The notes below the pieces were generated by a model. It was not told the origin of the DNA and did no database searches. It was given only the letters and a program-made list of their open reading frames with translations. From assembly GCF_014905175.1 (NCBI RefSeq), contig NC_057790.1, positions 6,944,001 to 7,008,000 on the forward strand: 64,000 bases of DNA. The letters are read 5' to 3'. This document shows positions 1 to 12,600 of the stretch, in pieces. Source of the stretch: Aphidius gifuensis. Taxonomy: Eukaryota; Arthropoda; Insecta; Hymenoptera; Braconidae. The translations under genes and the position numbers were made by a program. Each line of letters starts with the position of its first letter. Positions within the stretch are counted from its first letter, which is position 1.

Positions 1-3000
1 TTTTATCAACATTTGTCCATGGACGACGATTTTTTTCACTTGGACTTGGTGAACCATTTTTTTTTTCTAAATATAAAAATATAAATATATATTAATTATC
101 TTTTTCGCCTCTTTTTTATAATAATATTAGTTATTTAATAATTACCAATTGATGGACTTGATCGATTACGATCAATTGGACTTGAACGTTCTTTTTTATC
201 AATTGGACTGTTTGTTTTATCAATTGGACTAACTGATTTTTCACTTGGTATATTTTTTTTATCAACAGGACTACTTGCTGTACTTAAACGTTTTAATTCA
301 TCTTGTTGTGATGAATCAATTTTAACTTCATGATTATTCATTGATCCTGTTGATATATTTGATGTTGTACCAACAATTGAACTATTTATTATTGTTGTTG
401 TTGTTGTTGTTATTGTTCCTTGAATTGTTGTATTTGTTGAAGTGTTATTACTACTACTTATATTATTTTGTTGGCCATTTGTTGAATTACTTGTATTATT
501 TGTTACAAGTGTACCACGAACTTCACGTAGTTCACCACGTAAACTTGCACATTCACCACGTGCACGTTCGAGTTCACCGTCAAGACGGGCACCCGTTGCT
601 GCGTTTTCTTCCACCATTACGCGAAGTTTTGCCTGAAAATAAATTAAACAATTTTTAATTTTTCCAAATATTTATTTTTAGATTCTTTAAATGTTGTTTG
701 ATAACAATATCGACATATGTGTCACACAATACTGTGTGTTGACAGAAAATAGATAATAATATCTAGAAAACTTTTTAAAAATTAATTATAGAAACAGATA
801 TTGTGCTATTTTTTATTATGAATGTGTCTGTCAAGTATTTGAACTTTTGCCTAGTTTTACTAACGCATTTCTCTCTAGAAATTGTCACAAACAAGACACA
901 TATAAATCAAGATTATATATTTTTGTAACTATTAATTTAATTTGTAAAATAAATGATTAATTTTATTTTGTTGTAAACTTTTTAATAAATAAACAAATTT
1001 AATTTTTTACAAATGATTTATTTGATTTACTTTTTTATTTTTATTATTAGTCACAAGAGTTAATAAGACTCGATTGGTTTGCAATGCGTACTGAGCACGA
1101 GGAAGCGAGTTCAACGTGGACATATATGCCGGGTGATGATATGAAAATAGACAGAGTCAAAATTGTTTTGACCACTTTGACTATTAACCAGGAAATAAAA
1201 CTACATGTATACAATATTTTTCATCCTCTACTGCTTTCTTTTTCACTAATAAAAAATCAATTTAACAAGAACATTGATGTTTTTTTTTTATATAAAAATA
1301 AAACTAGAATAAAAGTTTAAAAATTACGTGCAGATATGACATTGTGACGGATTGAAATATAATCAAAAAAATGAATATAAAATAAATTTATATTCTCTCA
1401 CACCCACAATCCTTTTTTTTTATTATTTTTATTATTATTGGCTGTTCAATTTATCAAACCAACATTTATTAAATTATTTTTTATTTATTTTCTTTATCAT
1501 TGTAATTTTATTTTTATTTATGTAATTTTTTTTTTGGTAATCAGCTTATACGTAGTACGTGACACGCACAATCGTGCTCGAGCACCCTTAAAAGAGTAAA
1601 AAAAAAAAATAAATATAAAAATAAAATAAAGTATTTCATGCTGACACAGTGAAAGAGAACAAAAAAATTATTAAAATATAATATTTTTACAATGTTTAAA
1701 CGTCAATATAAAATATTCAAAAGAAAAAGAAATAAAAACTTTTCAATTTTCATTTAATTAAGGAGGTTATGCAGCTATCACTCTTTTTTTTTTTAAATAT
1801 AATGAGAATGTTCTGAAATTTTGTACACAGTTAGATCTTTTCATTCTGAATACAACGGTATAATTATTTTCTTATGTTGACCGATTGAATTTTTTGTAAT
1901 TAATTATTGAAAATATTATTTAACATTGGCTCTTATGGAGATTTCAACCATTTTTTTCGGATAGAAAAAATGATGAAAAAGTCTTGAAAAAAATCACACA
2001 TATACTAGAAACCGAGTTTCATAAATTGCGCGAAAAATTTTCATATGTTGATCGGTCAATTAATGAGAAATTAATTATAAACTTTACAAAAATTAGATGT
2101 GGCAACGTATGGCATGTTCAAACACACACACATACCCGCAATCCAATATATTGCATACGGGGCGCACGCGCTTTTCACTTTATTTTTTTACAGTGTAGCC
2201 GGATTTCAGTTTTGTCTGTGACGTCAGAAGCGCCCCGCAACACCCGCAATGGATTTGTGCATAACCTCCTTAAAGTGATAGTATAACAGTTGATTTTAGA
2301 TAAATGAAAATTATTTTGGCATTTATTAGTGTAGTTTTCATATGTGATTAATTAAATGTACATATATTTGGTCAGGGTTTACATGTGGTCTTGTTAATCC
2401 ATTACTGCAGTGTGACAATAACAGACAAACAAAGTGTGAGAAAGAGTTATAAGTTTATACAAATTAGCCACAATAGAAATTTTAATCTGACACAGGTGTA
2501 GATTTATCAATGCATATATGTAACTCTTATCTAACTTTGAAACATCCAATAGAAATTCACCTAAACTCCCACATTAATAAACAACCTGTTAATTTTATTT
2601 TACCTTTTATTCTATTGTCTTATTTTCATCTTAATTAATTTTCATTTCACTTTTATATATATATTTTTTAAATTGTCCAGCTTGATTAATAATTAATCCT
2701 AACAAAAAATATATTTTTTTTTTCATCAAAATGTATGTAATAAAAATAAATGACATGGTTTTTTTTTCCAAATGACAAATATTTAATTAACAAATAAAAT
2801 TAGTTTTTTAAAAATTTATTTATATTATTATTATTATTATTATTATATTTTGTTATTAGAGATGGATTATAAAGTTTTACTAATGTGAAAAAAGAATAAT
2901 TATTTTTTATTTTTGTTGGATATGTATTATGAAGTAGCAACAAGTCTCATTAAAAATTTGTTTCATTACATTTTGTACATGTTGGTAGAAAAATAATAAA

Positions 3001-6000
3001 AGAAAAAAAAATATTAAGTATAACAAGTTTGAGATAGAAAGTTATATATATATTTATATGTGACAAGTAATTTTCTCGAGAAGATAAAAGTAGGGATGAG
3101 GGTGCAGATTTTGAAGAGACTTTGTGAACAAGCCTTGGATTCAGCACACGTATACCTTTTGCTGTTACGAACATGAAAAATAAAAAAAGAGTATAAACGC
3201 TAAAATAATTTTTTTTTACGTTTTAAAAATGAAAAAGGTATTTGTGAGGGATTTTAAAAAAAAATTGCACAGTTGGCACTTGCTGGAAAATAATTTTTCC
3301 ATGCATAATATATTACTATTGTCGGTGGAGTACATCAGCAGAGAAATTATATATTTACTACTGTCAGTACTTGGTATCGTCAGTGTGTAATTATAATGAA
3401 ATTATAAATTTAATATAGTGTTATATTTGATGATAAAATAAATTAATAAATATAATTGTAAATTTATAATTTGAATTTTGTCTGGTGGAAAAAATAAAAC
3501 TTGATCCGGATAAATGTAACGAAAATTCATCATGCGATTATTATTACTCTGATTAAACAAATATAAATGTTAGTTTATTTGGAACTTATGGTGCATTTGT
3601 ACAATTATAATTTTGAATTTTGAATTTACGGATTTGTTTTTGAATAATTATTTAATAGACAGTATTATTTTGTGGATGCGCGCGAAACGCTGATGACAGA
3701 AAAATAAAAATTATAAATTCGAAATTTATTTTTACATAAACAAATAGATATTTTTGATAATTTTTTTTTTGCAATGGGTTAAATTAAATGAAGACTTATT
3801 TTTGATATGATTTTCAAAAATATTAAAGTCGAACAGTAACAACAAAAAAGTTAACAATTAAAATAAAAAATTTTTCTATTTGTGAGCGTAAAAAAAAGTT
3901 GATTTTTCATATATTTTGTTTATTTTTTTCTGTTGTTATTATTGAATATCAATTATCAAAATTTAACACAAAAATAAGTTGGTATTTTAACTAATTCAAT
4001 GCAAAAAAAATCAGATGAAAATATATATTTTTAAACGTTCTGACGAATTTTGAATTTATATATAGTTTTTATTTTTTTGCCTTCATTGGGTCACGCGCAT
4101 GTCTACATTATTTGTTTATAAAATAATTATTTAAAAACAAACTCATGGGTAAAAAGTTTTGAAATAATTCGTGCTTATATTTGTTAATATTATAAAACAA
4201 AAAAAAATACAACAAGACAAACTAACTTTTACAACCATCATAAAAAAATCAAATCAAATAAAAAAAAAAATTGATAAATTGTATTTTTTTTCTTTCGATT
4301 TTCCGCTGCACTTTTAAAATAATTATTTTATTATTTTTTCACTCTATATATTTCAGAAGATAATAATATAATTACCAAAGTTATATATAATAAAGTTTCA
4401 ATTATATCAACATCATCAACTTGTTCTAATGATAATTAACGATACTCCAATAAATATATAAACTTTGCATTAAATCTTGTTTCCCTGAAAATTCAGATTT
4501 AATGCAGCTCTTCATGTTCACCCTCACGATAAGTAGACTTAAATATACATATACACATCATCAAAGAAATTTATAAATGTGTTGAAAATTTACAAGTTTG
4601 TATTTATGATTTTAGTTAATGAAGTGAGTAATTTCCTGATGTTGTTATTTTGGAGAAAAGTCAACTATTACTTGTCTAAATCTTGCGAACAAAATTTCAA
4701 AATTTCAAACATACTCCCATTTTTTTTTACCATGAAAAATTATTATTATTAAAAAAAAATTCATTATTGATTTTAAATAAAATATCATCAACAATTGAAT
4801 ACATTAATTAGATTTTTTATTTTATCAATAACACTTTGAAAAAATTTGTTAAAATAATAAACTTTTTCAATTTACCCTTGTTCCAATTTACAATATTTTA
4901 AAAGTAAAAAAAAAAAAATAATAAAACAAGTAAATTTAATAAAATTGTATATTTAATAATTGAGTATATTCTAAATAATAAAAAAAAAATTATAATATGT
5001 AAAAAGAATTGAATAATAAAGGTAAAAAATGATTTTAGATTTTTATTTTAAGCAAGTTGAAGAATGTTTGTTTGTCTGAAATTTTTATGATTCCCCAAGT
5101 GGTAAAAATTGCATGGTATCACCCTATTCAACTAGACTTGTACAAAATTTTATATTTACATTGTCAAAGTGTGTCTGTGTATATGTGTAATATTTTTTGT
5201 CTTTGTATACATCTCATCCAGAAATTATTAGAGCAAAAATATGAAAAAAAAAAAAACAGGAAAATTTATATTTCTCAAAAGAACAAAATAACTCAGCCCT
5301 ATGTAATTTTCTTTAAAATTTGTTTCAACAATTATAAATATACGACAATATATTTTGTTTAATTAAAAAAAATATTAATTTTATAATAAAACTTACTTGT
5401 GCATCAGCAAGGATGCGTTTCATCAAGGCCAAGGTGGGATGCGTTGAATCTCCATCATCATGAATTATTCCACTTTCATCTTTGCTCAATCGATTTAAAC
5501 TTTTGAGTGCTAAAAAAATATAAATTAAAATAATTAATTAATAAGTAATAAAGATAATTTAAAATGTAAAATATTTTTAAAAATTTATCAACATTATTTA
5601 TCTCGATTTAATCAAATTAAAAAAATAAATTTAAGAAAAAAAAACAAAAAGTTGTCTAGTTTTAAACTGACATGAAATTCAAACGTGATGGTGGAATTTT
5701 TTTATCCATGTATTTATATTAAATTTAAATTATTTTTTAAACAATGTATTGAATATTTATTGAACTAACAAAGAGAAGAAGATGATAGAAGTGAAGGATG
5801 AATGTCCAGAAGCAGCAAATGTCGAAGGATGTTCGATAAGCCAACTTTGTTATGGAGCTAAATGATATTTGTTGGTTGGTTGCAGTGAATAGAGTAAGGT
5901 GGTTTCTTGCTGAAGAGATGTACGTTATATATAAAGTGGTTTTCATGGACAACCTGGTAAAACTTTGACTAGTGTATGTGTCATCCTTGCATGCTTGTTA

Positions 6001-8126
6001 TCATACTTGTTATTTTTGAGCATAAACGATAATTAAATTTCTCAAGAGACAAAATACAAAAAGGTCTTTGTAGCTAGGAAGAGCCACCTAGCTAAAATGA
6101 TGATGTTGATGATGATGAAGAGAATGAAAAGGAAAATTCAATGTGAAATGAACGAGGCAAAATGTTATCGACAGATTCACCAAGAAAGACTTTCAACACT
6201 ATTTTTTGAAAAATAAATATTCGAGTAGGTTTACTTGTATATTCTCTTGTCTACTTTGTATCTGTGTAGATAAATTCAGAAAGGTTAATACATGTCTAAA
6301 AGTACTAGAAAAAAATAAACCAAGTACAACATAGCATTGAAAACCTTTCAACATTTTTATCTAGCTTTTCTTTTTTTCACATGTCATTTTTTTTTATTTT
6401 ATTTTTCAAATTAATATATAGAATAATAGAATATTCTCTTTTGAAAAAATATATTTTTTTTTCTTTTTATTTTTCTTTGTTCTCGGTAATTAATAATAAT
6501 TAAATTTTTCATGTAACCCATTTATAACAATGAGAATAAAATGTAGTTAATTAATATTATATTACTTTTTTTTTTTTTTCAAGATTTATATATTATTTTT
6601 TTTTTTCATATAATGAGAAAAATAAAAAATTAAAAAAATATTTCTGGTCATTTTCTTTTTCTGGTTTCGTAACCATGTTTTTGGAGCATGTTAAAAATTT
6701 ATAAAATATTTTTTATTTTAAAGTAAAACTTGAGTGTTTAAAAAAAAAAAAAAATTTCAAAAAAAAAAAACTATTATAACGTTCTTGAGAAATTTACGTA
6801 CAGGTGGCTTTATTTATTTTTATATTCTCAATGATTTCATGTTTATTATGTGAAAAAAAAAAAGACAAAATAATAATAAAATATAAAAATTTATGATAAA
6901 AAGTAGAAGGTAAAGATGATGTCAATGTGTCGCATATAATGTAGGTAAATATTTCATGACAATGTAGGTCTGTACAGGGGTGGAAAAAAAACTGAGCATA
7001 AAAATAATAAACTGCAAAAAGCCATGACCGCAAAAAGAAAAAATAAAAAGGAAAATGCCTTCAAGAAATGTAGGGATGTTGTAAGATGGGTTAAAGCTCT
7101 ACTTTCCACCGACTTTTCTATTTTTTGTTAGTAAAAGTATAACGGAAATTTATGCCACTTTGATATATTTTTTTATAAATTTCAAAATACAAAATGCCAT
7201 ATGCCTAACATAATCTAACTATTCCCATATTTTTAAAAAATTTATTTTTCCATAAAAAACATCTAAAATATTTTTTTTATATATAAAAATTTATACTTTA
7301 TACTTGAAATGATCCAGAAAAAAATTACACTTAAGGAGGTTATGCACAAATTCATTGCGGGTGCTGCGGGGCGCTTCTGACGTCACAGACAAAACTGAGA
7401 TCCGGCTACACTGTAAAAAAATTAAGTGAAAAGCGCCTGCGCCCCGTATACAATATATGGGACTGCGGGTATGTGTGTGTGTGTTTGAACATGCCATACG
7501 TTGCCACATCTAATTTTTGTAAAGTTTATAATTAATTACTCATTAATTGACCGATCAACATATGAAAATTTTTCGCGCAATTAATAAAACTCGGTTTCTA
7601 GTATATGTGTGATTTTTTTCAAGACTTTTTCATCATTTTTTCTATCTGAAAAAAATGGTTGAAATCTCCATAAGAGCCAATGTTAAATAATATTTTCAAT
7701 AATTAATTACAAAAAATTCAACCGATCAACATAAGAAAATAATTATACCGTTGTATTCAGAATGAAAAGATCTAACTGTGTACAAAATTTCAGAACATTC
7801 TCATTATATTTAAAAAAAAAGAGTGATAGCTGCATAACCTCCTTAAATGAAAAATATATTTTTATATTTTATATTCAATTTATTGTGAAAAAAAAAAAAA
7901 CAATTTAAAGCTTTTAAAAAATTTAAATTAATAGATATAAATTTAATTTTCAAAGTATATAATTTTATTTGAGTTTATAATTTACTGATTGATATCAAAT
8001 CACGATAGTCATCGTTGAACTGATGAACTCACCTTCCTCATAGGGTTGAGCTCGTTTAGCAAATGCTCTAGTAAATGCACCACGTGATTTAGCGGCTTCA
8101 GTGCCGTTATCAATAACCGTACTCAT
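1..8126 (-). CDS. KAZN: Kazrin-like coiled-coil protein, 5' part (four coding exons, 3' end beyond window)
   Basis: Coding exons on the minus strand, 5' to 3', are 8126-8033, 5509-5397, 632-146 and 66-1 (partial). All have GT-AG borders and compatible phases (1, 0, 1). The start ATG (8126-8124) follows AAAAA and has an in-frame TAA just upstream. The spliced N-terminus reads MSTVIDNGTEAAKSRG, then a stretch with THPTLALMKRILADAQ, then a coiled-coil with KLRVMVEEN, RLDGELERA and ASLRGELREV. This heptad-rich block resembles, from memory, the N-terminal coiled-coil of vertebrate kazrin (KLKVMMEDN, RIDGAIQSA), an adaptor linked to junctions, cytoskeleton and endosomal traffic. After it comes an Asn/Thr/Ser-rich stretch with a run of Thr, then repeated S-P-[IV]-D-[KR] motifs. 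The open frame runs on to a TAA at 137-135, but the donor at 146/145 joins in phase to exon 66-1, which continues the Ser-Pro pattern. Family call is moderately firm; other coiled-coil adaptors are possible. Confidence 0.62.
633..5396. other. Kazrin-like intron 2
   Basis: AT-rich intron of about 4.8 kb between coding exons 5509-5397 and 632-146. Besides the MITE at 1758-2273 I see homopolymer runs, a TTA microsatellite near 2820-2850 and no credible exon. Short open frames here (for example 1084-1320, 2950-3174, 5057-5362) are low-complexity and lack family resemblance. Confidence 0.6.
1758..2273. mobile_element. MITE with 16-bp perfect terminal inverted repeats and TTAA ends (copy 1)
   Basis: The element begins TTAAGGAGGTTATGCA and ends with the exact reverse complement, total 516 bp. 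The TTAA at each end could be a target duplication, as in piggyBac-like transposons; reading only TA as the duplication would instead suggest a Tc1/mariner-like origin. It has no transposase frame, so it is non-autonomous. It lies in the kazrin-like intron between exons 5509-5397 and 632-146. The right part is unusually GC-rich for the window (around 2150-2250). The same sequence occurs in the opposite orientation at 7332-7846. Confidence 0.85.
5510..8032. other. Kazrin-like intron 1
   Basis: Intron of about 2.5 kb bounded by GTGAGT at the 8033 side and TAG at the 5509 side. It holds the MITE at 7332-7846 and long A/T runs. I see no other coding exon. Confidence 0.6.
7332..7846. mobile_element. 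MITE with TTAA ends (copy 2, inverted relative to copy 1)
   Basis: This is the near-identical reverse-complement copy of 1758-2273, 515 bp, again bounded by TTAAGGAGGTTATGCA and its complement. It lies in the first kazrin-like intron (5510-8032). A short minus-strand open frame inside it (7509-7291) is not a gene: the matching part of copy 1 yields the same peptide only because the repeats are almost identical. Differences are scattered substitutions and small indels in homopolymers, so both insertions look fairly young. Confidence 0.85.
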
Positions 8127-9214
8127 TTTTTTATCACTTATTTATTATTAATTTTTTTTTATATATTATTTTCCGATTAATTTCACGATTATCCAAGATT
8201 GCTATTTATCAGTATATATCATTTATGTTGAATAAAAAAATAAATCAACAAAAGCTGCTTGGATAATTTTCACCCGAGATGGAAATATAACAGCTTGCTC
8301 TGGAGAATTCATCTGGAATGTGGATTTAATTTTCAAACTCAATACTGTCTTTTATTCTTTTTACTCCAGGCCAATATTTATCTGAACAATATATTTTTTT
8401 TTATCGATTTTCTTATATATATAATCCTTTTGCTTTTCAAATATTCTCGAATTTCAAAAACGTGTTTCATCACCAGCTTGTGTCACTTGATCGACATGCT
8501 TCAAATTTTATATTATTATTTTTTTTATTGGATTGTCACCAAGTATACCTAGAAATTTGATTTATAAAAATGAGAAATAATCAAAAGAATATATATACAT
8601 TTCGTTTTCAAAGATACAAATTTTAGTTTTTTTTTTTTCATCGCTTTGAAGAGAATAGATGAGTACAGTAGTATAGAAGTTTTGGAACTTTTTTTTTCAA
8701 TGTTGAAGAAGAGGATGAAACTTTTTTGAGTACAGTAGGTACATAATATGAAGAAAAAAAATATATGCCTGCTGAATAATGCTATGAGAACTTTTTCTCA
8801 ATTTAATAACACCTTAGAATTCGCTGAAGAAGAGAATATTTTTTCTTTTTTTTTTTTTATATACTTTTCACTATTGTTATTATAATTATTATCATTATTA
8901 TTTTGAGGTTGGTGGTCTTGGGGTTTTGTGGGTATGTACAACAACTTACTTAAAGTAATATTTTTATCATAAAAGTTGGATTTTTCCGCAGGTTATCTAG
9001 AGACTTGAAAAATATACTCTTTTGCCTTATATATTGTACACGCAGTCAGCCAAGTATATATACGTAACTCGTGAATATAAAATTTATTTTTTCTCACGAT
9101 GAGATTTATATCAATCATTGTAATTTTCTGTGTTTACACAGAATTAAAAAAAATTAAATTATTATATAGTCTCTTGTTGGTCGGACTATAATCAAATAAG
9201 TATATGAAATTATT
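8127..9214. other. Upstream of kazrin-like start codon, no further exon recognised
   Basis: AT-rich sequence with several long T runs. It should contain 5' UTR or the beginning of an upstream intron of the kazrin-like gene. I cannot place a promoter or a noncoding first exon. Confidence 0.35.
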
Positions 9215-9695
9215 TATAAATGAAAAGTATTAAACATATTTCAAGTAGACAATAATTTATTAAATATATATATTAATTTATAAATATTATGTCATGAAAA
9301 TAAGGAATATTATAATTTTTTTTTCATTAAAATATAAAATGTATAAATGTAATTTGTTTTTGACTCGCGAGTAGTTGGTAAATGTTAAATTTCCATTGAG
9401 ACTCAAATTTTTACTTTTAAATAAATAAATTATCTTAAGATGAGGGAAAAACGTCATGTAAAAAGATGATATTTAAAATAACTAGAAAAAAACCAACGAT
9501 TATTTGAGATAGTTAATTAATATCTCAAAGTTATCTGTAAATTTGTTAATTTTACTATTGAAAGACAAAAAAAAAAAATTCTTCTTTCTATCAGTCTCGC
9601 ATTAAATATTACAATCTTTGACTGTTGATTTTATTTTTTAATACACGGTCATCTAGATTTATCGATATACACCAACAAGTGCAAATTTATAATAT
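9215..9695 (+). repeat. Interspersed repeat family R, copy 1 (short form)
   Basis: About 480 bp, beginning near GAAAAGTATTAAACATATTT and ending after CCAACAAGTGCAAAT. It is nearly identical to copies at 16391-17112 (reverse), 28139-28585, 31116-31904 and 34317-35104. Landmarks shared by all copies are the 10-bp palindrome ACTCGCGAGT and the block TAAGATGAGG. This copy lacks the about 300-bp right part present in copies 2, 4 and 5. No reading frame and no obvious terminal inverted repeat. Confidence 0.85.
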
Positions 9696-12112
9696 CATCT
9701 TAACATAGACAAAAGTTATCTACAGCTTTGAAAGTTGGAGTTACTTTTATTTCCGCATATATATAAAGATTTTCATTTATTGATAAATATCCTTGCAGGT
9801 GCTTGATAAATGTCATATTAAATTTTTTGCTGCATGTGCATTATATTCAGATGTTGTGTTATCGTGTGTATTCAATCATAATAATATATGAAATCCTATA
9901 AATTTATTCTGTTATGATGATACGATATGAATTTTTCGAAGCGTAAATTCATGATTTTCGGATGGTTTCTCATCGTCTCCAAATATAAAAATCAACTTTA
10001 TCATTGGATCGTTGAATTCTGATCGACATATTGCTAAAAATATTAACTTATAATATTTTACAAAAAATTGTTTATCCTAAATGATAAATAACCACTTTCA
10101 TTTATTTTATATCAAAAAATCATTACACGATCCAACACAGATTTTGGTAAAATTATGAGGACAGATAACGAGACCTAATTTATCACATGACTGCCTAATA
10201 CAAGCCATTTGTTAAAAAATAAAAAATGAGAATTAATTCTCTAGAGAATTTCCTGTCGTTCTAAATTAAAGTCCAAATAGGATGGTACCATGAAAATTTA
10301 TTTCCCCTTGATAGCAAAAAGATGCAATGCAAAATAAATGAAAAAGAAAAAAAAAAAAAAACCGATATGGAATGAGGATGAAAGAGGAAAAGTGAAAGAA
10401 GAAAAGGTATGAATTTAACATACAGTAGAGTATATAATATATGTAGCCAATTACCCCTGGATGTTTCATGTCGACGCTTGCCAGTGCTTACCAATGCAGC
10501 AGCAGCATCAACGTGGAGAAATGAAAATCCTTCAACTTGTTTTATATATGAAAGAGGTATGAGCCAGCCAGTACCAATTCCCCATCGAAAAATTCCAAAA
10601 GAACATGAATATTTACATGTAAAATTTTGTATTTTGCCTTTATCAAAATAAGCATTAAAAAATTTTATAAAAATTTGTATAATAATGACAACTTAACAAT
10701 GCATTATTATATAAAAAAAATTATTTATTGTAATAATTGTTGAGAATAAATGAGCAAGTGTGACGATGGCAAGCTCAGAATAAATGTGGGTAGTAGAAAT
10801 TCATGTGACCCTTGTGTGCACATCCCGCCCAGCCGGAGACAATTTAGATTGACTCTTAATTGCAATACCAAGTTGGGATAAAAAAAATAAAAGAGATAGA
10901 GATTTTGATAAAGATATACTGTGAAAATAAAACGATAAATATTTTTATTCATGTCTGTATATGCAAAATGATCTTAATCAATTTTTTTCTTTTCAGCATT
11001 GTTAATTTAAATAACGCAAAAATCAGAGTTTAATTTATATAAAAATATAAATTAAAATGAATAAATTACTAGAATTATAATTAAGAGTTAATTAATAAAT
11101 TCTAAAAATAATAAATATATATTTTGATTGAGTTTTTAAATCAAATATTGATAATTTATTTCAATAAAAATCACAAGAGTTTTACATTTTTTAACTGGGT
11201 CATATAATCAAAGGAAAATTTATTTCAAAAAAATATATATTATTGATAGATTATTCAATAATAATTTCCAACAAATATCCATTAATTTATTATAAATAAT
11301 TTCGAGGCATATTATCTGTATGTGGATATGAAATTGTCGTTATTATTTCGATTAAATTAAATCATCCACCCACTCATGGTAAGCTAATTTAAACAGTAAA
11401 TTATATACAAATAAAATATCTCGTTTTGGAGTAAAAGAAAAATACAATATTCTTCAATGAAAAAAAAAAAAAAATATGTAGGAGTATTGATAAATATAAA
11501 AACGATATATTTTTTAAACGAATAAATTGTAAATTTTTATAAATATAAATTTCGAAATATTGACAGATAAAATTCTACTTGATAAATCAGATAGAAATAT
11601 ATACAAATAGCTCATAAATAAATCTTGAAATTTCAAATTTTTTTACTCAATAAAATATTTATTTAAATGAAAATTATTATTATTCAATAATGCAAATTGA
11701 TTTTTTATTATTTTGTAAATATTTTGAATATTATAGAATCATATTATTATCATTACAGGTTTATACAGGAAGAGATTTATTCATCGATGAACATTTATAG
11801 ACACAAAACTGACCTCCTTAATCCACAGATTATATATATATATATTTGTTTTTGAAATTGAAATTAATTCTAGACCGTTAGACCGAGCTGTTTTGCGGTT
11901 TGCATATCATTTTACGATATAAAATGATTATTATGAACTAAATTTATTCTCAAAACTATTTAATGTTAATAACAATATATTATTTTTACATTAAATATAA
12001 TGAAATACTCAAAAAACATTTATTTTTCATTTATCTGCTTTGAGGATTTTTATCATTTGCATATTTTTTTATCAATGAAAAAAAAGCTCAACCTTTCAAC
12101 TTGCATGTTTTT
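9696..12112. other. Gene-free AT-rich stretch
   Basis: I see no supported gene. Two overlapping frames near 10261-10651 on opposite strands cover a slightly less AT-rich patch with a CAGCAGCAG run, but neither resembles a known family. Confidence 0.4.
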
Positions 12113-12600
12113 CAAGGGGTTTCGTCCATGAGTGAGACAACATCTGTTTCCTCTGTTTTTTGTCTTTATCGCACTCATAGAAATATTGTGTTTCTAAAAG
12201 TCATCCGCAAGAGGTCTCTAGTGATTTTTCGATAATTCCTCATAAAAATCAATTTTTTCATACTTTAATTATTAATTGTAAAAAAACTAAGCTCCAAATC
12301 TCTTTTATTTTTTTTCCATACGTTTTATTTTGTCTCATTTTATAACCCGATAGTTTTTTTTCACGATGTCATATTGTCGATTAGAGATATTGGTATTTTA
12401 ATGGACTTTTTTTTGACAAAAACTCGCATTCTCCATAAGAGCACATGTTAAAAGTTGTCAACTTTGAAAATTAATAAAAAAATAACGAGCTTTCAAACAA
12501 TTACCAAAAAATTACATAAAATGTATTAGTATTTCAAGAATCTACTGTATAAATTTCAAAGTATTCTCATATTCGGAAAAGAATTGACGAAATCCCTTAA
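12113..12600. mobile_element. Diverged MITE related to the TTAA element
   Basis: The left end CAAGGGGTTTCGTC and the right end GACGAAATCCCTTAA form imperfect inverted repeats about 490 bp apart. Inside are motifs shared with the 515-bp MITE, such as CTCCATAAGAGC and, in inverted orientation, a GAGAAT...GAAATTT...ACAGT block next to the terminus. Identity to the 1758-2273 element is clearly lower than between the two kazrin-intron copies, so this is an older copy or a subfamily. It has no coding capacity. Confidence 0.6.

Noticed and set aside
341..658. Plus-strand frames opposite the kazrin-like exon
   Set aside because: Leu/Tyr-rich shadows of the N/T/S-rich coding exon on the minus strand; no independent evidence.
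7291..7509. Minus-strand frame, and its twin at 1984-2286 on the plus strand, as a conserved gene
   Set aside because: The similarity comes from the two MITE copies; the frame is not bounded by gene signals.
10261..10651. Overlapping opposite-strand frames with a CAGCAGCAG run
   Set aside because: Neither has a recognisable domain and both overlap low-complexity sequence.
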